Positions 28,814 to 40,575 of a stretch of DNA of 64,000 nt are shown piece by piece (the first letter of the stretch is position 1; every line of letters begins with the position of its first letter). The notes under the pieces are model-generated. The model was given only the letters and a program-made list of their open reading frames with translations, did no database searches and was not told the DNA's origin. This DNA comes from Bradyrhizobium sp. ORS 285 (lineage in GTDB: Bacteria > Pseudomonadota > Alphaproteobacteria > Rhizobiales > Xanthobacteraceae). The position numbers and the translations under genes are program-made. The stretch is taken from the NCBI RefSeq assembly GCF_900176205.1, contig NZ_LT859959.1, positions 3,307,001 through 3,371,000 of the forward strand, written 5' to 3'.

Positions 28814-29569
28814 TCAGTGCTTGGAGACGACCGGGCCGCCCCAGCGATAGTTGACGCGCACCGTCGCCATGTCGACGTCCTGGCCGACCGTGTCCGTCCG
28901 GGTCGCCGCGCCGGCGGGGACGCCGGTGAAGTTCAGGGCCTTGTTGCCCATGAAGATGTGCTCGTACTCGGCGCCGACCGACCAGTTCTTGCCGAAGCCG
29001 ACCTCGAGCCCGGTGCCGACCGCGGCGCCCCACCGGGTGGTGCTGAACTGGTCGAGGGTCGTCCCAGTGCCAGTCGCAAGACCGTTGTACTTTTCGCCCG
29101 CGACAGCCGCGCCGCCCTTCACGTACCAGAGCACGTTGTTCCAGGCATAGCCGATCTGGCCGGTGAGTAGGCCGACACCGTTGACCTTGGTCTGGTTGGT
29201 GACTGCCGGCGCGAGCTGGCTGGTGTTGCTGCCCTTGAGGTTGGCCCAGTTGCCCTGGCCCTCGACGCCGAACACCCAGCTGCCCGCCTGCCAGCGATAG
29301 CCGATCTGGCCGCCGGCCAGCGCGCCGGTCGCGTCGTGGCAGCCCTCGGCATTGGTCGCCGCGACGCCGCCAAAAGTGACGTTGTTGGTCCAGCAGGTGC
29401 GGGCGGAGCCGCCACCGGCGTTCAAACCGAGATAGAAGCCGCTCCAATCATAGATCGTGGCGATCATCGCGGGCGCCTTGGTGAAGGTGCGCGCGGGCAA
29501 ATCGGCTGCGATCGCCGGCGCAAGCCCCAGCGCCAACGAGGTTGTCGCCCCCAGCAACAGCCTTCTCAT
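28814..29569 (-). CDS. Outer membrane beta-barrel protein 4 of 5
   Basis: A 251-residue barrel: signal peptide ending 'LALGLAPAIA', mature 'ADLPARTFTKAPAMIATIYD', 'WSGFYLGLNAGGGSARTCWT', second Cys in 'EGCHDATGA', and C-terminal 'MATVRVNYRWGGPVVSKH'. Start ATG 29569 follows GGGGAC; an upstream in-frame ATG adds a poorly conserved stretch. No clear terminator follows it. It forms the 2-3-4 subgroup by shared Cys pair and ending. Confidence 0.9.
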   Translation of the reverse strand: MRRLLLGATTSLALGLAPAIAADLPARTFTKAPAMIATIYDWSGFYLGLNAGGGSARTCWTNNVTFGGVAATNAEGCHDATGALAGGQIGYRWQAGSWVFGVEGQGNWANLKGSNTSQLAPAVTNQTKVNGVGLLTGQIGYAWNNVLWYVKGGAAVAGEKYNGLATGTGTTLDQFSTTRWGAAVGTGLEVGFGKNWSVGAEYEHIFMGNKALNFTGVPAGAATRTDTVGQDVDMATVRVNYRWGGPVVSKH

Positions 29570-29712
29570 CGCAGTCCCCAAACCAAGTCCGACGCCCGCA
29601 CGCACGCTCTCACCAACGCCCACCCGCGGAGCCTTGATAGACCCTTCCGTCGCAAAAAGCCGTCACCCAAACGACACAGCGGCTCAGCAAGTGCCGGTTC
29701 TGACAGGCAAAA

Positions 29713-29737
29713 AAAGGCCGGCGCGAGGCCGGCCTTT
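29713..29737 (-). terminator. Terminator of outer membrane protein gene 5
   Basis: AAAGGCCGGC / GCCGGCCTTT with a five-base loop and a T-run on the minus strand; same core as after genes 2 and 3. Confidence 0.88.
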
Positions 29738-29762
29738 CGTCATATTCGCGTCTAGCGAGCAA

Positions 29763-30515
29763 TCAGTAGCGCGACACGCTCGGGCCACCGAAGTGGTAGA
29801 CGATGCCGGCCTTGACGGTGTGGATGGTGTCCTTCCACTCCGACCGATTGCCCGCAGCGGGGGTGTACTGGAGCGAGCTCGTGCCGAAGTCGAGGTAGTT
29901 GTACTCGACCTTGGCCGACCAGTTCTGGGCGAACATGTATTCGGCGCCGGCACCGATCGTCCAACCCCAGCGCCAATCGTTCTGCGACGCGCCGGCCGCA
30001 GCCCCGAACAGGCCGGGATCGTAGCGGTGCTGCAGATCGCCGACCGTGGCACCGCCGCTGACGAAGAACAGGGCGGGGCCAGCTGCCCAGCCGAGACGAC
30101 CCTTGATGTCGCCGAAGCCGCGCAGCCGGGTGAAGTAGCTGTCACCGAAGCCGGCGTTGATCACGCTCGAGCGGCCGTTGATGTCCGCCCAGTGGTAGTC
30201 GCCTTCGAGGCCGAACACGACGTTGTCGACCTGCCAGTTGTAGCCGATCACGCCACCGGCGAAGCCGCCGTTGAAGTCGTAGCGCTGCGTGCCGGCGAAG
30301 CCGACCGCGTTCGGCGCGCCCAAGAAGGTCTCATCGCTGCGACCCCAGCCGCCGCCGCCCTGCAGACCGAGATAGAAGCCGGCCCAGGTCGGAAGCGGAG
30401 CGGGCGCTGCCACCGGCGCCTTGGTGTAGGGGCGGGCAGCCAGGTCGGCGGCCCCTGCGGGGGCCAGCGACCCCAAGACCATCAAGCTGGCTGCTGCAAG
30501 AAAGATTCTTTTCAT
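29763..30515 (-). CDS. Outer membrane beta-barrel protein 5 of 5
   Basis: A 250-residue barrel: signal peptide 'FLAAASLMVLGSLAPAGA', mature 'ADLAARPYTKAPVAAPAPLP', 'WAGFYLGLQGGGGWGRSDET', and ending 'AGIVYHFGGPSVSRY'. It lacks the Cys pair and resembles copy 1 in its start while sharing the loop pattern of Omp31-like proteins ('GGVIGYNWQVDNVVFGLEGD'). GGGAGAC lies upstream of the ATG. Each of the five genes has its own ribosome site. Confidence 0.92.
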   Translation of the reverse strand: MKRIFLAAASLMVLGSLAPAGAADLAARPYTKAPVAAPAPLPTWAGFYLGLQGGGGWGRSDETFLGAPNAVGFAGTQRYDFNGGFAGGVIGYNWQVDNVVFGLEGDYHWADINGRSSVINAGFGDSYFTRLRGFGDIKGRLGWAAGPALFFVSGGATVGDLQHRYDPGLFGAAAGASQNDWRWGWTIGAGAEYMFAQNWSAKVEYNYLDFGTSSLQYTPAAGNRSEWKDTIHTVKAGIVYHFGGPSVSRY

Positions 30516-30729
30516 CCCAAGTCTCCCGCGTTGGGCGCCCCGAATTTCGTCCCCGGAGGCGCTCGTCCTTAGAGGTGGCGCGACCGCGTTAGCGGCCTCA
30601 TTCCATCCGCAAATATACGCGATTCAACCCTGGATACCGTCTCCCAAAAGCCACAGGCGAGGAGGATGTAAGGCAGGCTAAGTTAATGAAAGTTAATCGC
30701 TTTTTCGTGATCAGGGGAACTTTTTGGCA

Positions 30730-30778
30730 GTTCCATGCATGGAACTCGGGGTTCCCTGCGGTTCCATTCGGTTCCATG
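30730..30778. repeat. GTTCC palindrome and 10-base-phased direct repeats
   Basis: A perfect 16-base palindrome GTTCCATGCATGGAAC (30730-30745) is followed by GGTTCC at 30750, GGTTCCAT at 30760 and GGTTCCAT at 30770, so three copies recur every 10 bases. They fall on one helix face and look like an operator array. The spacing (GTTC-N6-GTTC) is one base short of a LexA box. Confidence 0.65.
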
Positions 30779-30811
30779 AAACTCGCTGTCTGGTTGTGGG
30801 CGTAGGTTTGC

Positions 30812-30826
30812 GAACAAAACTGGAAC
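30812..30826. promoter_or_regulatory. LexA (SOS) box upstream of ssb
   Basis: GAACAAAACTGGAAC fits GAAC-N7-GAAC exactly, about 165 bases upstream of the ssb start. ssb is a classical SOS target in alphaproteobacteria, so repression by LexA is likely. Confidence 0.88.
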
Positions 30827-30988
30827 GATCATCCTCGGCCTGCTATATGTGGATAAGCAATGAGAAAGCAGGTGGCAGGCGCGGCAACCGTATAGGGTCC
30901 GGCGCCAGAGGAAGGGTTAGCCACCTTGTGCCGAGAGGCCGGTCGGCAGGACCGGTCCGGTCATTTCTGAAAACCGCGGGAGAGTGTG

Positions 30989-31483
30989 ATGGCGGGTAGC
31001 GTGAACAAGGTGATTTTGGTCGGCAATCTCGGCAAGGACCCTGAGATCCGCCGCACCCAGGACGGTCGGCCGATCGCCAATCTGAGCATTGCGACGTCGG
31101 AAACGTGGCGCGACAAGGCGACGGGCGAGCGCAAGGAAAAGACCGAGTGGCACCGGGTCGTGATCTTCAATGAAGGTCTCTGCAAGGTCGCCGAGCAATA
31201 TCTCAAGAAGGGCTCCACGGTGTATATCGAAGGCGCGCTTCAGACCCGCAAATGGACCGACCAGAGCGGCGTCGAGAAGTACTCGACCGAGGTGGTGCTG
31301 CAGGGCTTCAACTCGACGCTGACGATGCTCGGTGGCCGTGGCGGCGGAGGCGGCGGCAATTTCGCCGACGACGCGGGCGGTGGCGATTTCGGCATGAGCA
31401 GTCCGTCCTCATCACCGGCGCCACGTCGTCCGATGGCGGCCGCCAGCCGCAACAGCGACATGGACGACGACATTCCGTTCTGA
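30989..31483 (+). CDS. ssb: Single-stranded DNA-binding protein
   Basis: A 164-residue SSB: OB-fold '[19 protein letters not shown]' to '[16 protein letters not shown]', a Gly-rich linker (about residues 112-135) and the acidic C-terminal tip 'DMDDDIPF' that binds partner proteins. It coats single-stranded DNA in replication and repair. The ATG at 30989 with GGGAG upstream was preferred to a GTG one codon earlier. It lies under a LexA box and runs toward gyrA. Confidence 0.96.
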   Translation: MAGSVNKVILVGNLGKDPEIRRTQDGRPIANLSIATSETWRDKATGERKEKTEWHRVVIFNEGLCKVAEQYLKKGSTVYIEGALQTRKWTDQSGVEKYSTEVVLQGFNSTLTMLGGRGGGGGGNFADDAGGGDFGMSSPSSSPAPRRPMAAASRNSDMDDDIPF

Positions 31484-31691
31484 TCCGAAGGCGGCGCGGA
31501 GCGGGGCTCGCAAGGCCCGTTCCGCGTCAGCTCCACCGCGGCCGTGGATCGTTCCGTAAGATCTTGTTAAGTCGCTGGAATTGCGGCTCGAAAAACCTTC
31601 GTGCTGGAAGGCCTGGGGGTGGCCTGCCGCGACGCGATGCGCTATATGATTCCAAGCGATTTTCGCGTGTCAAAACCGACCGGTATCCCCT

Positions 31692-34442
<2,751 letters not shown>

Positions 34443-34463
34443 GGCGTAGCTACTCGCTCCCTC

Positions 34464-34721
34464 TCACTGCGTCCGCTCGACACCGACGATCCGCGCCTCG
34501 CGGATCGTCGACTTGGTGCCGGCGCCGCGCAGGCAGGAGGCCTCGAAGTTCGGCCAAGCCTGCTGCGAGCAGTCGCGGCCGATCGGGCGAAAGTCGAGGC
34601 GGTCGCCCTTGGCCAGCGGCTGCGGCACGCTGGCGTTCACCTCCGGGGCGAGGCCGGGCAGGACGGTGAGGGCGGCAGCCACGAAGCCGGCCGCTGCGAC
34701 GGCAGAAAGCGCTTTGATCAT
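34464..34721 (-). CDS. Small secreted protein of unknown function
   Basis: An 85-residue exported protein: signal peptide 'LSAVAAAGFVAAALTVLPGL', then a short charged domain with two cysteines ('RDCSQQAWPNFEASCLRG'). The ATG at 34721 has AGGGGA upstream; the frame extends further but that part is non-conserved. It converges with gyrA. The Cys spacing (about 12 residues) suggests a disulfide in the periplasm. I know no function. Confidence 0.75.
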   Translation of the reverse strand: MIKALSAVAAAGFVAAALTVLPGLAPEVNASVPQPLAKGDRLDFRPIGRDCSQQAWPNFEASCLRGAGTKSTIREARIVGVERTQ

Positions 34722-34995
34722 GACGGTCCCCTGTGGTTGGGCCGTTCCCGGCCCGTCGTTCGTTAAGGATTTGATAACCATTTCGGGTTTCGAGATGCTT
34801 TCGCGGTCCGAGCGAATTGGTTTCGTGGCCTTGCCGCTGTGTTTCGTGGCTGAAGTTCCGAGGAAACAATCGCGAAGGCGGGCGGCAGTTCCGGCTGTAT
34901 TGCCGCAGCGCACCCGCATGGCCCAGGCATCACAGCCGCGCCAGCATAGGCGCCGGCGGCTTGCCGGCCTGTTCCGGCCGGTATAGGACGGGCGC

Positions 34996-35490
34996 ATGCA
35001 ACGCATTGCGCTCTATCCGGGCTCGTTCGATCCCGTCACCAACGGCCATCTCGACGTGGTCCGGCAGGCCGTTCACCTCTGCGATAAGCTGATCGTCGCG
35101 GTCGGCGTGCACCACGGCAAGAAGCCGCTGTTCTCGACCGAGGAGCGGCTGGCGATGGCCCATGAGGTGTTCGGACCGGTCGCCGCCGCCGCCGGCTGCG
35201 CCTTCGACGCCTCGACCTATGACAATCTGACCGTGACGGCCGCTGCGAAGGCGGGTGCGATCATGATGATCCGCGGCCTGCGCGACGGCACCGATCTCGA
35301 CTATGAGATGCAATTGGCCGGCATGAACCAGACCATGGCACCGTCGATCCAGACGGTGTTCGTGCCGGCCTCGGTGCCGGTCCGTCCGATCACTGCCAGC
35401 CTCGTGCGCCAGATCGCCGCGATGGGCGGCGAGATCTCGCATTTCGTGCCGCCGTCGGTGCTGGCCCCCTTGAAAGCCAAGTTCGTCTGA
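34996..35490 (+). CDS. coaD: Phosphopantetheine adenylyltransferase
   Basis: CoaD transfers AMP from ATP to 4'-phosphopantetheine, the fourth step of coenzyme A synthesis. The 164 residues contain the nucleotidyltransferase T/HxGH motif in '[16 protein letters not shown]' and '[15 protein letters not shown]'. The family's 'ISSSxVR' motif reads '[10 protein letters not shown]' here. Length is normal. It is followed after 76 bases by a periplasmic cyclophilin gene. Confidence 0.95.
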   Translation: MQRIALYPGSFDPVTNGHLDVVRQAVHLCDKLIVAVGVHHGKKPLFSTEERLAMAHEVFGPVAAAAGCAFDASTYDNLTVTAAAKAGAIMMIRGLRDGTDLDYEMQLAGMNQTMAPSIQTVFVPASVPVRPITASLVRQIAAMGGEISHFVPPSVLAPLKAKFV

Positions 35491-35566
35491 CGATCCGGCG
35501 TCCGGCGACGGCCTGCGCCGGGCGGCCTTCTTAACGCGTCCCTCTCATCATCTTTTCGGAGTTGCC

Positions 35567-36130
35567 ATGATCCGCGCTCTCGCCTTCGTCTTCGCTCTCG
35601 TGTTCGCCGTGCCGGCGCTGGCGCAATCGCTGCCCGCCGGGCTCGACAAGCAGAATGCGCTGGTCATCGACACCACCAAGGGCCGCATCATCATCAAGCT
35701 GCGCACCGATCTCGCGCCCCAGCACGCCGAGCGGCTCAAGACGCTGGCGCGCGAGGGCTACTACAACAATGTGCCGTTCCACCGCGTGATGGACGGCTTC
35801 ATGGCGCAGACCGGCGACGGCCAGAAATTCGACGGCACCGGCGGCTCGAAATATCCGAACCTGAAGCAGGAGTTTTCGCAGACGCCGTTCAAGCGCGGCA
35901 CCGTCGGCATGGCGCGCCGCGGCGACAGCGTCGATTCCGCCAACTCGCAGTTCTTCATCTGCTTCGGCGACGCCTCCTTCCTCAACGGCCAGTACACGGT
36001 GGTCGGTGAGGTCGTGCAGGGCATGGACGTCGTGGACAAGCTGAAGAAGGCGCCTCCGGGCTCAGCGGGCGGCGCCGTGACCGATCCGGACAAGATGGTC
36101 AAGGTCCAGGTCGCCTCCGACATCAAGTAG
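35567..36130 (+). CDS. Periplasmic peptidyl-prolyl cis-trans isomerase (cyclophilin)
   Basis: A 187-residue cyclophilin with a signal peptide ('LAFVFALVFAVPALAQ'). The isomerase core has 'FHRVMDGFMAQTGDG', 'FKRGTVGMARRGD' and 'NSQFFICFGDASFLNGQYTV'. It is predicted to speed folding of exported proteins. It is paralogous to the cytoplasmic cyclophilin 275 bases downstream, and the two may share a transcript, although a hairpin lies between them. Confidence 0.93.
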   Translation: MIRALAFVFALVFAVPALAQSLPAGLDKQNALVIDTTKGRIIIKLRTDLAPQHAERLKTLAREGYYNNVPFHRVMDGFMAQTGDGQKFDGTGGSKYPNLKQEFSQTPFKRGTVGMARRGDSVDSANSQFFICFGDASFLNGQYTVVGEVVQGMDVVDKLKKAPPGSAGGAVTDPDKMVKVQVASDIK

Positions 36131-36147
36131 CCGGAGAGCGCAGGGCG

Positions 36148-36166
36148 CCCGGGCTTCGCGCCCGGG
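36148..36166 (+). terminator. Hairpin after the periplasmic cyclophilin gene
   Basis: Seven-base arms CCCGGGC / GCCCGGG around TTCGC, followed by TTCCC. No long T-run, so it may only partly terminate. Confidence 0.55.
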
Positions 36167-36404
36167 TTCCCGCGCGGTTTAAGGAACCCTTTGCCACGCG
36201 CCGCCCGCCGCATCGACAGGACGGGCGGCTTCAGCTTTAAGCGCGTTGGGTCTATTCTGGACCCGCATCGCCCCGGGCCTCGTTGTGCCCGGAGTGCCGT
36301 CAGGAGGGGTGGCGGCCGCACATGAGAAGGCGCCGCGACATGTCAGACCCCGGACTGTCCGTTGTCCTACCCCTCATCAATTCAACCAAAACCGAGAGAC
36401 CCGC

Positions 36405-36869
36405 ATGGCTGTGACTGAAAATACCTTGATCCTCGAGACCACCCAGGGCCCCGTCACCATCGAGATGCGCCCCGATCTGGCGCCGAACCACGTCGCGCGC
36501 ATCAAGGAGCTCGTCCGCGAGGGCTTCTATGACGGGATCGTCTTCCACCGCGTCATCGACGGCTTCATGGCACAGACCGGCTGTCCGCAGGGCACCGGCA
36601 TGGGCGGCTCCGGCAAGAAGCTGAAGGCCGAGTTCAATGCCGAGCCGCATGTCCGCGGCACCACGTCGATGGCCCGCGCCGCCAACCCGGATTCCGGCGA
36701 CAGCCAGTTCTTCATCTGCTTCGACGACGCCAGCTTCCTCAACAAGCAGTACACCGTCTGGGGCAAGGTCACCGAAGGCATGGAGAACGTCGACAAGATC
36801 AAGCGCGGCGAGCCGGTGCAGAACCCAGACAAGATCGTCAAGGCCTACATGGCCGCCGACGCGGCGTAA
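36405..36869 (+). CDS. ppiB: Cytoplasmic peptidyl-prolyl cis-trans isomerase (cyclophilin)
   Basis: A 154-residue cyclophilin without a signal peptide, with 'FHRVIDGFMAQTGCPQG', 'VRGTTSMARAANPDSGDSQF' and 'FICFDDASFLNKQYTV'. It is the cytoplasmic counterpart of the gene at 35567. The ATG at 36405 was chosen from the family; a frame open to 36246 adds a non-homologous leader. GAGAG lies upstream. A long palindromic repeat follows the gene. Confidence 0.94.
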   Translation: MAVTENTLILETTQGPVTIEMRPDLAPNHVARIKELVREGFYDGIVFHRVIDGFMAQTGCPQGTGMGGSGKKLKAEFNAEPHVRGTTSMARAANPDSGDSQFFICFDDASFLNKQYTVWGKVTEGMENVDKIKRGEPVQNPDKIVKAYMAADAA

Positions 36870-36878
36870 CCAACGACC

Positions 36879-36978
36879 CTCATGGTGAGGAGCGTGCGCA
36901 GCACGCATCTCGAACCATGAGGCCACAGTCGGGCCTCATCCTTCGAGACGCGCTGACGCGCTCCTCAGGATGAGGTGT
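36879..36978. repeat. Palindromic intergenic repeat between ppiB and queA
   Basis: Two related inverted units: CTCATGGTGAGGAGCG...CGAACCATGAGG and CCTCATCC...CTCCTCAGGATGAGG. I recognise the sequence type as a common Bradyrhizobium repeat; short frames through it appear as 'proteins' elsewhere. It ends just before the queA start. Confidence 0.75.
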
Positions 36979-37000
36979 CCGACGGTCGTCCAGAACGACG

Positions 37001-38074
37001 ATGCGCACCGATCTTTTCGATTTCCATCTTCCCCCCGAGAACATCGCGCTGCGGCCGGCGAGCCCGCGGGAATCTGCACGCATGCTGGTGGTGCAGGGCG
37101 ACGGCGTGCTGCGCGACCGCACCGTCGGCGATCTGCCGGACTGGTTGGAGCCGGGCGATCAGCTCGTCGTCAACGACACCAAGGTGATCGCCGCCCAGCT
37201 CTCCGGCCGCCGCATCAGCCGCGAGACCGAGGCCAAGATCGAGGCGACGCTGATCAAGCGGCTCGACGGTTCGCGCTGGCAGGCGCTGGTGCGGCCGGCC
37301 AAGAAGCTCGCCCCGGGCGACACGATCCGCTTCGGCAATGAGGGCAAGGTCTGTTTCCTGGGCCATCTCGACGCCACCGTCGAGGCCAAGGGCGAGGAGG
37401 GCGAGGTGACGCTGTCCTTCGTCTTCCACGGCCCCGCGCTCGATCAGGCCATCGCCGATCTCGGCCGCCCGCCGCTGCCGCCCTACATCGCCGGCAAGCG
37501 GCCCGCCGACGAGCAGGACGCCGCCGACTATCAGACGATGTTTGCGGCCAACGAAGGCGCTGTTGCCGCGCCGACCGCCGGGCTGCATTTCACGCCGGCC
37601 CTGGAGCAGCGCCTGCGCGAGCGCGGCGTCGTGCTGCAGCGAGTCACGCTGCATGTCGGCGCCGGCACCTTTCTGCCGGTGAAGGTCGACAACACCGAGG
37701 GCCACCGCATGCATGCGGAGTGGGGGAGTCTCACGGCCGAGACTGCGGCTGCTCTCAACGAGGCGCGCGCGAACGGCGGCCGGATCGTGGCCGTCGGCAC
37801 CACCTCGATGCGGCTGCTCGAAAGTGCCGCGCTGCCGGACGGCACCATCGCGCCGTTCGAGGCGGAGACGTCGATCTTCATCACGCCCGGCTACCGCTTC
37901 CGCGCCGTCGACATCCTGATGACCAACTTCCATCTGCCGCGCTCGACCCTGTTCATGCTGGTCTCGGCCTTTGCAGGCCTCGAGACGATGCAGGCGGCCT
38001 ATGCGCATGCGATTGAGAGCGGCTACCGCTTCTATTCGTATGGCGATGCCTGCTTGTTGTTCCGCGCCGAGTAG
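37001..38074 (+). CDS. queA: S-adenosylmethionine:tRNA ribosyltransferase-isomerase
   Basis: QueA adds the epoxyqueuosine ring to preQ1-modified tRNA, using the ribosyl group of S-adenosylmethionine. The 357 residues are a full-length QueA: '[20 protein letters not shown]' at the N-terminus, central '[20 protein letters not shown]' and '[18 protein letters not shown]', and C-terminal 'FMLVSAFAG'. Tgt, the previous step enzyme, is encoded at 43965. The ribosome site is weak; the ATG at 37001 fits the family start. Confidence 0.95.
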   Translation: MRTDLFDFHLPPENIALRPASPRESARMLVVQGDGVLRDRTVGDLPDWLEPGDQLVVNDTKVIAAQLSGRRISRETEAKIEATLIKRLDGSRWQALVRPAKKLAPGDTIRFGNEGKVCFLGHLDATVEAKGEEGEVTLSFVFHGPALDQAIADLGRPPLPPYIAGKRPADEQDAADYQTMFAANEGAVAAPTAGLHFTPALEQRLRERGVVLQRVTLHVGAGTFLPVKVDNTEGHRMHAEWGSLTAETAAALNEARANGGRIVAVGTTSMRLLESAALPDGTIAPFEAETSIFITPGYRFRAVDILMTNFHLPRSTLFMLVSAFAGLETMQAAYAHAIESGYRFYSYGDACLLFRAE

Positions 38075-38113
38075 CGCGCTCACCGACCGATAATTTCGAG
38101 TCCGCCGCACCGG

Positions 38114-38135
38114 CTGCCGCAGTGACCTGCGGCAG
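38114..38135 (+). terminator. Hairpin after queA
   Basis: Eight-base arms CTGCCGCA / TGCGGCAG around GTGACC, 40 bases past the stop. Confidence 0.6.
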
Positions 38136-38303
38136 AGTGTCGGCGCATGCCTGCGAGCACGTACTTGCCTGATCGGCAATTTGCGCTAGTATCCACTCAT
38201 TGCCGCAATGATTGATTGTGGGGTGCGTCACACATCGTGTCCGCTCCATCCCGTTAGTTCGTTGGGACGACCAGACAGCTTTTCGACAGGAAAGGATTTT
38301 GTC

Positions 38304-39776
38304 ATGGGTGCGGTTCGGCAGGACGTTGCGACGCTGGGCGCCGGTTGGAATAAGACTTTGCTGAACTACGCGCTCGCCATGCGAGCGCTCGATCAATTGC
38401 CGATCAGCAATCGCAACAGCTGGAAATTTCTCGGCGCCATGCATGGCTTCGACGAGGAGCTCTGGCGCAGCGAGGAATTGATCGGCGGCACCGATCCGGT
38501 GCCGGCGGACCTGACGAACGGCACCTATGGTGATCAATGCCAGCACGGCAGCTGGTACTTCCTGTCTTGGCATCGCGGTTACCTCGCGACCTTCGAAGCC
38601 ATCGTCGCAGCCAAGGTGAAGGAGCTCACCGGCGACGACTGGGCGCTGCCGTACTGGAACTATCTCGATGCGAGCAACCCGGATGCGCGCAAGGTGCCCG
38701 CGGCGTTCATCGCCGACAAGCTGCCGAACGGCGATCCCAATCCGCTCAAAACCTATCCGCGTCGGCCGGGGCTCAGCATCCTGCAGCCGGGCCGGCGCGA
38801 CGCGTTCAGCCTGGCTGCGGTGCAGGAAAACGATTTCATCGTCGGCAAGGACGGCAGCATCGGCTTCGGCGGCGGCATCACCGGAGACTTCGTTCAGTTC
38901 GGTGGCTGGACCGGCGATCTCGAGAACAACCCTCACAACACGGTGCACCGGCTGATCGGCGGCTACATGGGGGATCCGCGGCTTGCCGGGCTCGACCCGC
39001 TGTTCTGGCTGCACCATTGCAACGTCGACCGGTTGTGGGAGGCCTGGATGAACACGCCGGGCAAGACCATGACGCGCGACTCGCGCTGGCGCGAAGGGCC
39101 GGCCGATCGTCCGTTCCTGATGCCCGCGCTCGGAGGCGCCGATCCCGGCATCAGCTTTGGCGGCGCGGATACGTTGAAGGGCGGGAAATTCCACCCCACC
39201 TATGACGATCTGACCAAGGGAACGGGCCTCGTTCCGGGAGGTGTCGCGGTGGCACGTGTGGGCATGGGTCCTTCGCATCAGCAGTCCGTCGAGCCCATCG
39301 GCGCCAATGCCAGCGTGGTGAGTGTCGGCAGCACAGCCGCGAGCAGCCTCGTCACGCTCGAGCCGCGGGCGACCGCCGCCGGTGTGGCCGCGATGGGGGC
39401 GACGACTCCGGGACAGACGGTGACGCGACTCTATCTCGCGCTGGAATCCGTCCGCGGCAATGCCCCGGCGCCGCAGCTCGATGTCTACGTCAACCTGCCT
39501 GATGGCGCCGATCCGGATGCGCATCCGGAATTGCACGCGGGCAACCTGACCCTGTTCGGCTTGAACGTCGCGTCGCGGCCGGATGGCCGGCACGGCGGCA
39601 ATGGTCTCGGCTACACGCTCGACATCACCGATCTGGCGCAGCGCCTGCAACAGGCCGGGGGCTTCGATCCGACCAACATCCGCGTGACGCTGGTGCCCGG
39701 CGAGCATGTCAGTGACGCTCAGCCGATTACGGTCGACAAGATCAGCGTGTTGAAGCGCGTCGGCACCGTCAGCTGA
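38304..39776 (+). CDS. Tyrosinase-family (type-3 copper) protein
   Basis: A 490-residue protein with a type-3 copper centre. The CuA site is 'QHGSWYFLSWHRGYLATFE' and the CuB site 'NPHNTVHRLIGG' with 'DPLFWLHHCNVDRLWEAWM', matching the H-x3-H and H-H-x4-D patterns of tyrosinases. A Cys in 'DQCQHGSW' precedes CuA. C-terminal residues from about 320 on form an extra beta-rich domain. No signal peptide is visible. The ATG at 38304 has AGGAAAGGA upstream. A DUF2182 gene starts 10 bases after the stop. Substrate (phenol or diphenol) is not decided by sequence. Confidence 0.9.
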   Translation: MGAVRQDVATLGAGWNKTLLNYALAMRALDQLPISNRNSWKFLGAMHGFDEELWRSEELIGGTDPVPADLTNGTYGDQCQHGSWYFLSWHRGYLATFEAIVAAKVKELTGDDWALPYWNYLDASNPDARKVPAAFIADKLPNGDPNPLKTYPRRPGLSILQPGRRDAFSLAAVQENDFIVGKDGSIGFGGGITGDFVQFGGWTGDLENNPHNTVHRLIGGYMGDPRLAGLDPLFWLHHCNVDRLWEAWMNTPGKTMTRDSRWREGPADRPFLMPALGGADPGISFGGADTLKGGKFHPTYDDLTKGTGLVPGGVAVARVGMGPSHQQSVEPIGANASVVSVGSTAASSLVTLEPRATAAGVAAMGATTPGQTVTRLYLALESVRGNAPAPQLDVYVNLPDGADPDAHPELHAGNLTLFGLNVASRPDGRHGGNGLGYTLDITDLAQRLQQAGGFDPTNIRVTLVPGEHVSDAQPITVDKISVLKRVGTVS

Positions 39777-39786
39777 GTTGGCTTCG

Positions 39787-40575
39787 ATGCGGCGCGCAGC
39801 GATTTTGCGCAGCTTTGCCCGGCCGCCCTGGTGGGCGCTGTTCGCCGCGGCAGGCTGCGGCTTGCTTCTGTCGACCTATGGGACGGCGACGGCGACCGTG
39901 CCGCTGCTCTGTCGCTCTAGCGCGATCAGCGAGCTGACCGCGACGAACGCCGCCGATGCGGTCGCCCTCGCGATCGCGCTCAATCCACCGGGGCCGCTCA
40001 TGGCCGGCTGGGCGCTGATGTTGCTGGCGATGATGCCGCCGCTGCTCGCCGCGCCCTTGATGCACGTCTGGCGCTCGAGCCTGCCGCAACGCCGCCAAGG
40101 GTCGCTGGCGCTGTTCCTGATCGGCTATTGCGCGGTGTGGATGGCTGCCGGGTCGCCGCTGATCGTGCTCGCCGTGACGCTGCACATGCTGCTGGGCGGC
40201 GTCAGCCTGTGGGTGACCTTTTCGCTCGTGGTTGTGGCGCTGCTCTGGAGCGCCTCTCCGTGGCAGCGGGCGGCGCTCAACCGCGGTCACCGCCTGCAGC
40301 GGATCAGCCTGTTCGGCTGGGCTTGGGGGCGGGATTGCGCGCGGTTCGGTGTGGTCCACGCGCTGTGGTGCGTGGCCTCCTGCTGGCCTTGGATGCTGGC
40401 GGCCGCAAGCGCGGAGGATTGGCATCTTGCGTTCATGATAGCGGCCGGCGCGATCATGCTCGGCGAGCGCCTGGCGCCCGCGGAGCCGCCACGCTGGCGC
40501 TGGCCCGTGCTGATCCTGGCGCTCGATCCGCGCCCCGCTTGGGCGCCGCTGCAGGACCTGCTCCGCCATGGGTAG
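39787..40575 (+). CDS. DUF2182 integral membrane protein
   Basis: A 262-residue inner-membrane protein with about six hydrophobic segments and His/Met residues in them ('PLMHVWRSS', 'LHMLLGG', 'WGRDCARFGVVHALWC'). DUF2182 (COG5486) is described as a predicted metal-binding membrane family. It starts 10 bases after the tyrosinase stop and overlaps the caspase-like gene by 8 bases (ATGGGTAG), so the three are one unit. A metal (copper?) supply role for the tyrosinase is an inference. Confidence 0.85.
   Translation: MRRAAILRSFARPPWWALFAAAGCGLLLSTYGTATATVPLLCRSSAISELTATNAADAVALAIALNPPGPLMAGWALMLLAMMPPLLAAPLMHVWRSSLPQRRQGSLALFLIGYCAVWMAAGSPLIVLAVTLHMLLGGVSLWVTFSLVVVALLWSASPWQRAALNRGHRLQRISLFGWAWGRDCARFGVVHALWCVASCWPWMLAAASAEDWHLAFMIAAGAIMLGERLAPAEPPRWRWPVLILALDPRPAWAPLQDLLRHG

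Larger units (their letters stand above)
30516..30988. other. Intergenic region between the barrel array and ssb
   Basis: About 470 bases with no gene. It holds a palindrome plus phased GGTTCC repeats (30730-30778) and a LexA box (30812-30826), and the divergent promoters of the last barrel gene and ssb. Confidence 0.6.

Noticed and set aside
30751..30774. GTTC repeats in front of ssb as LexA boxes
   Set aside because: The spacing is GTTC-N6-GTTC, one base short of the N7 required; the true box is at 30812.
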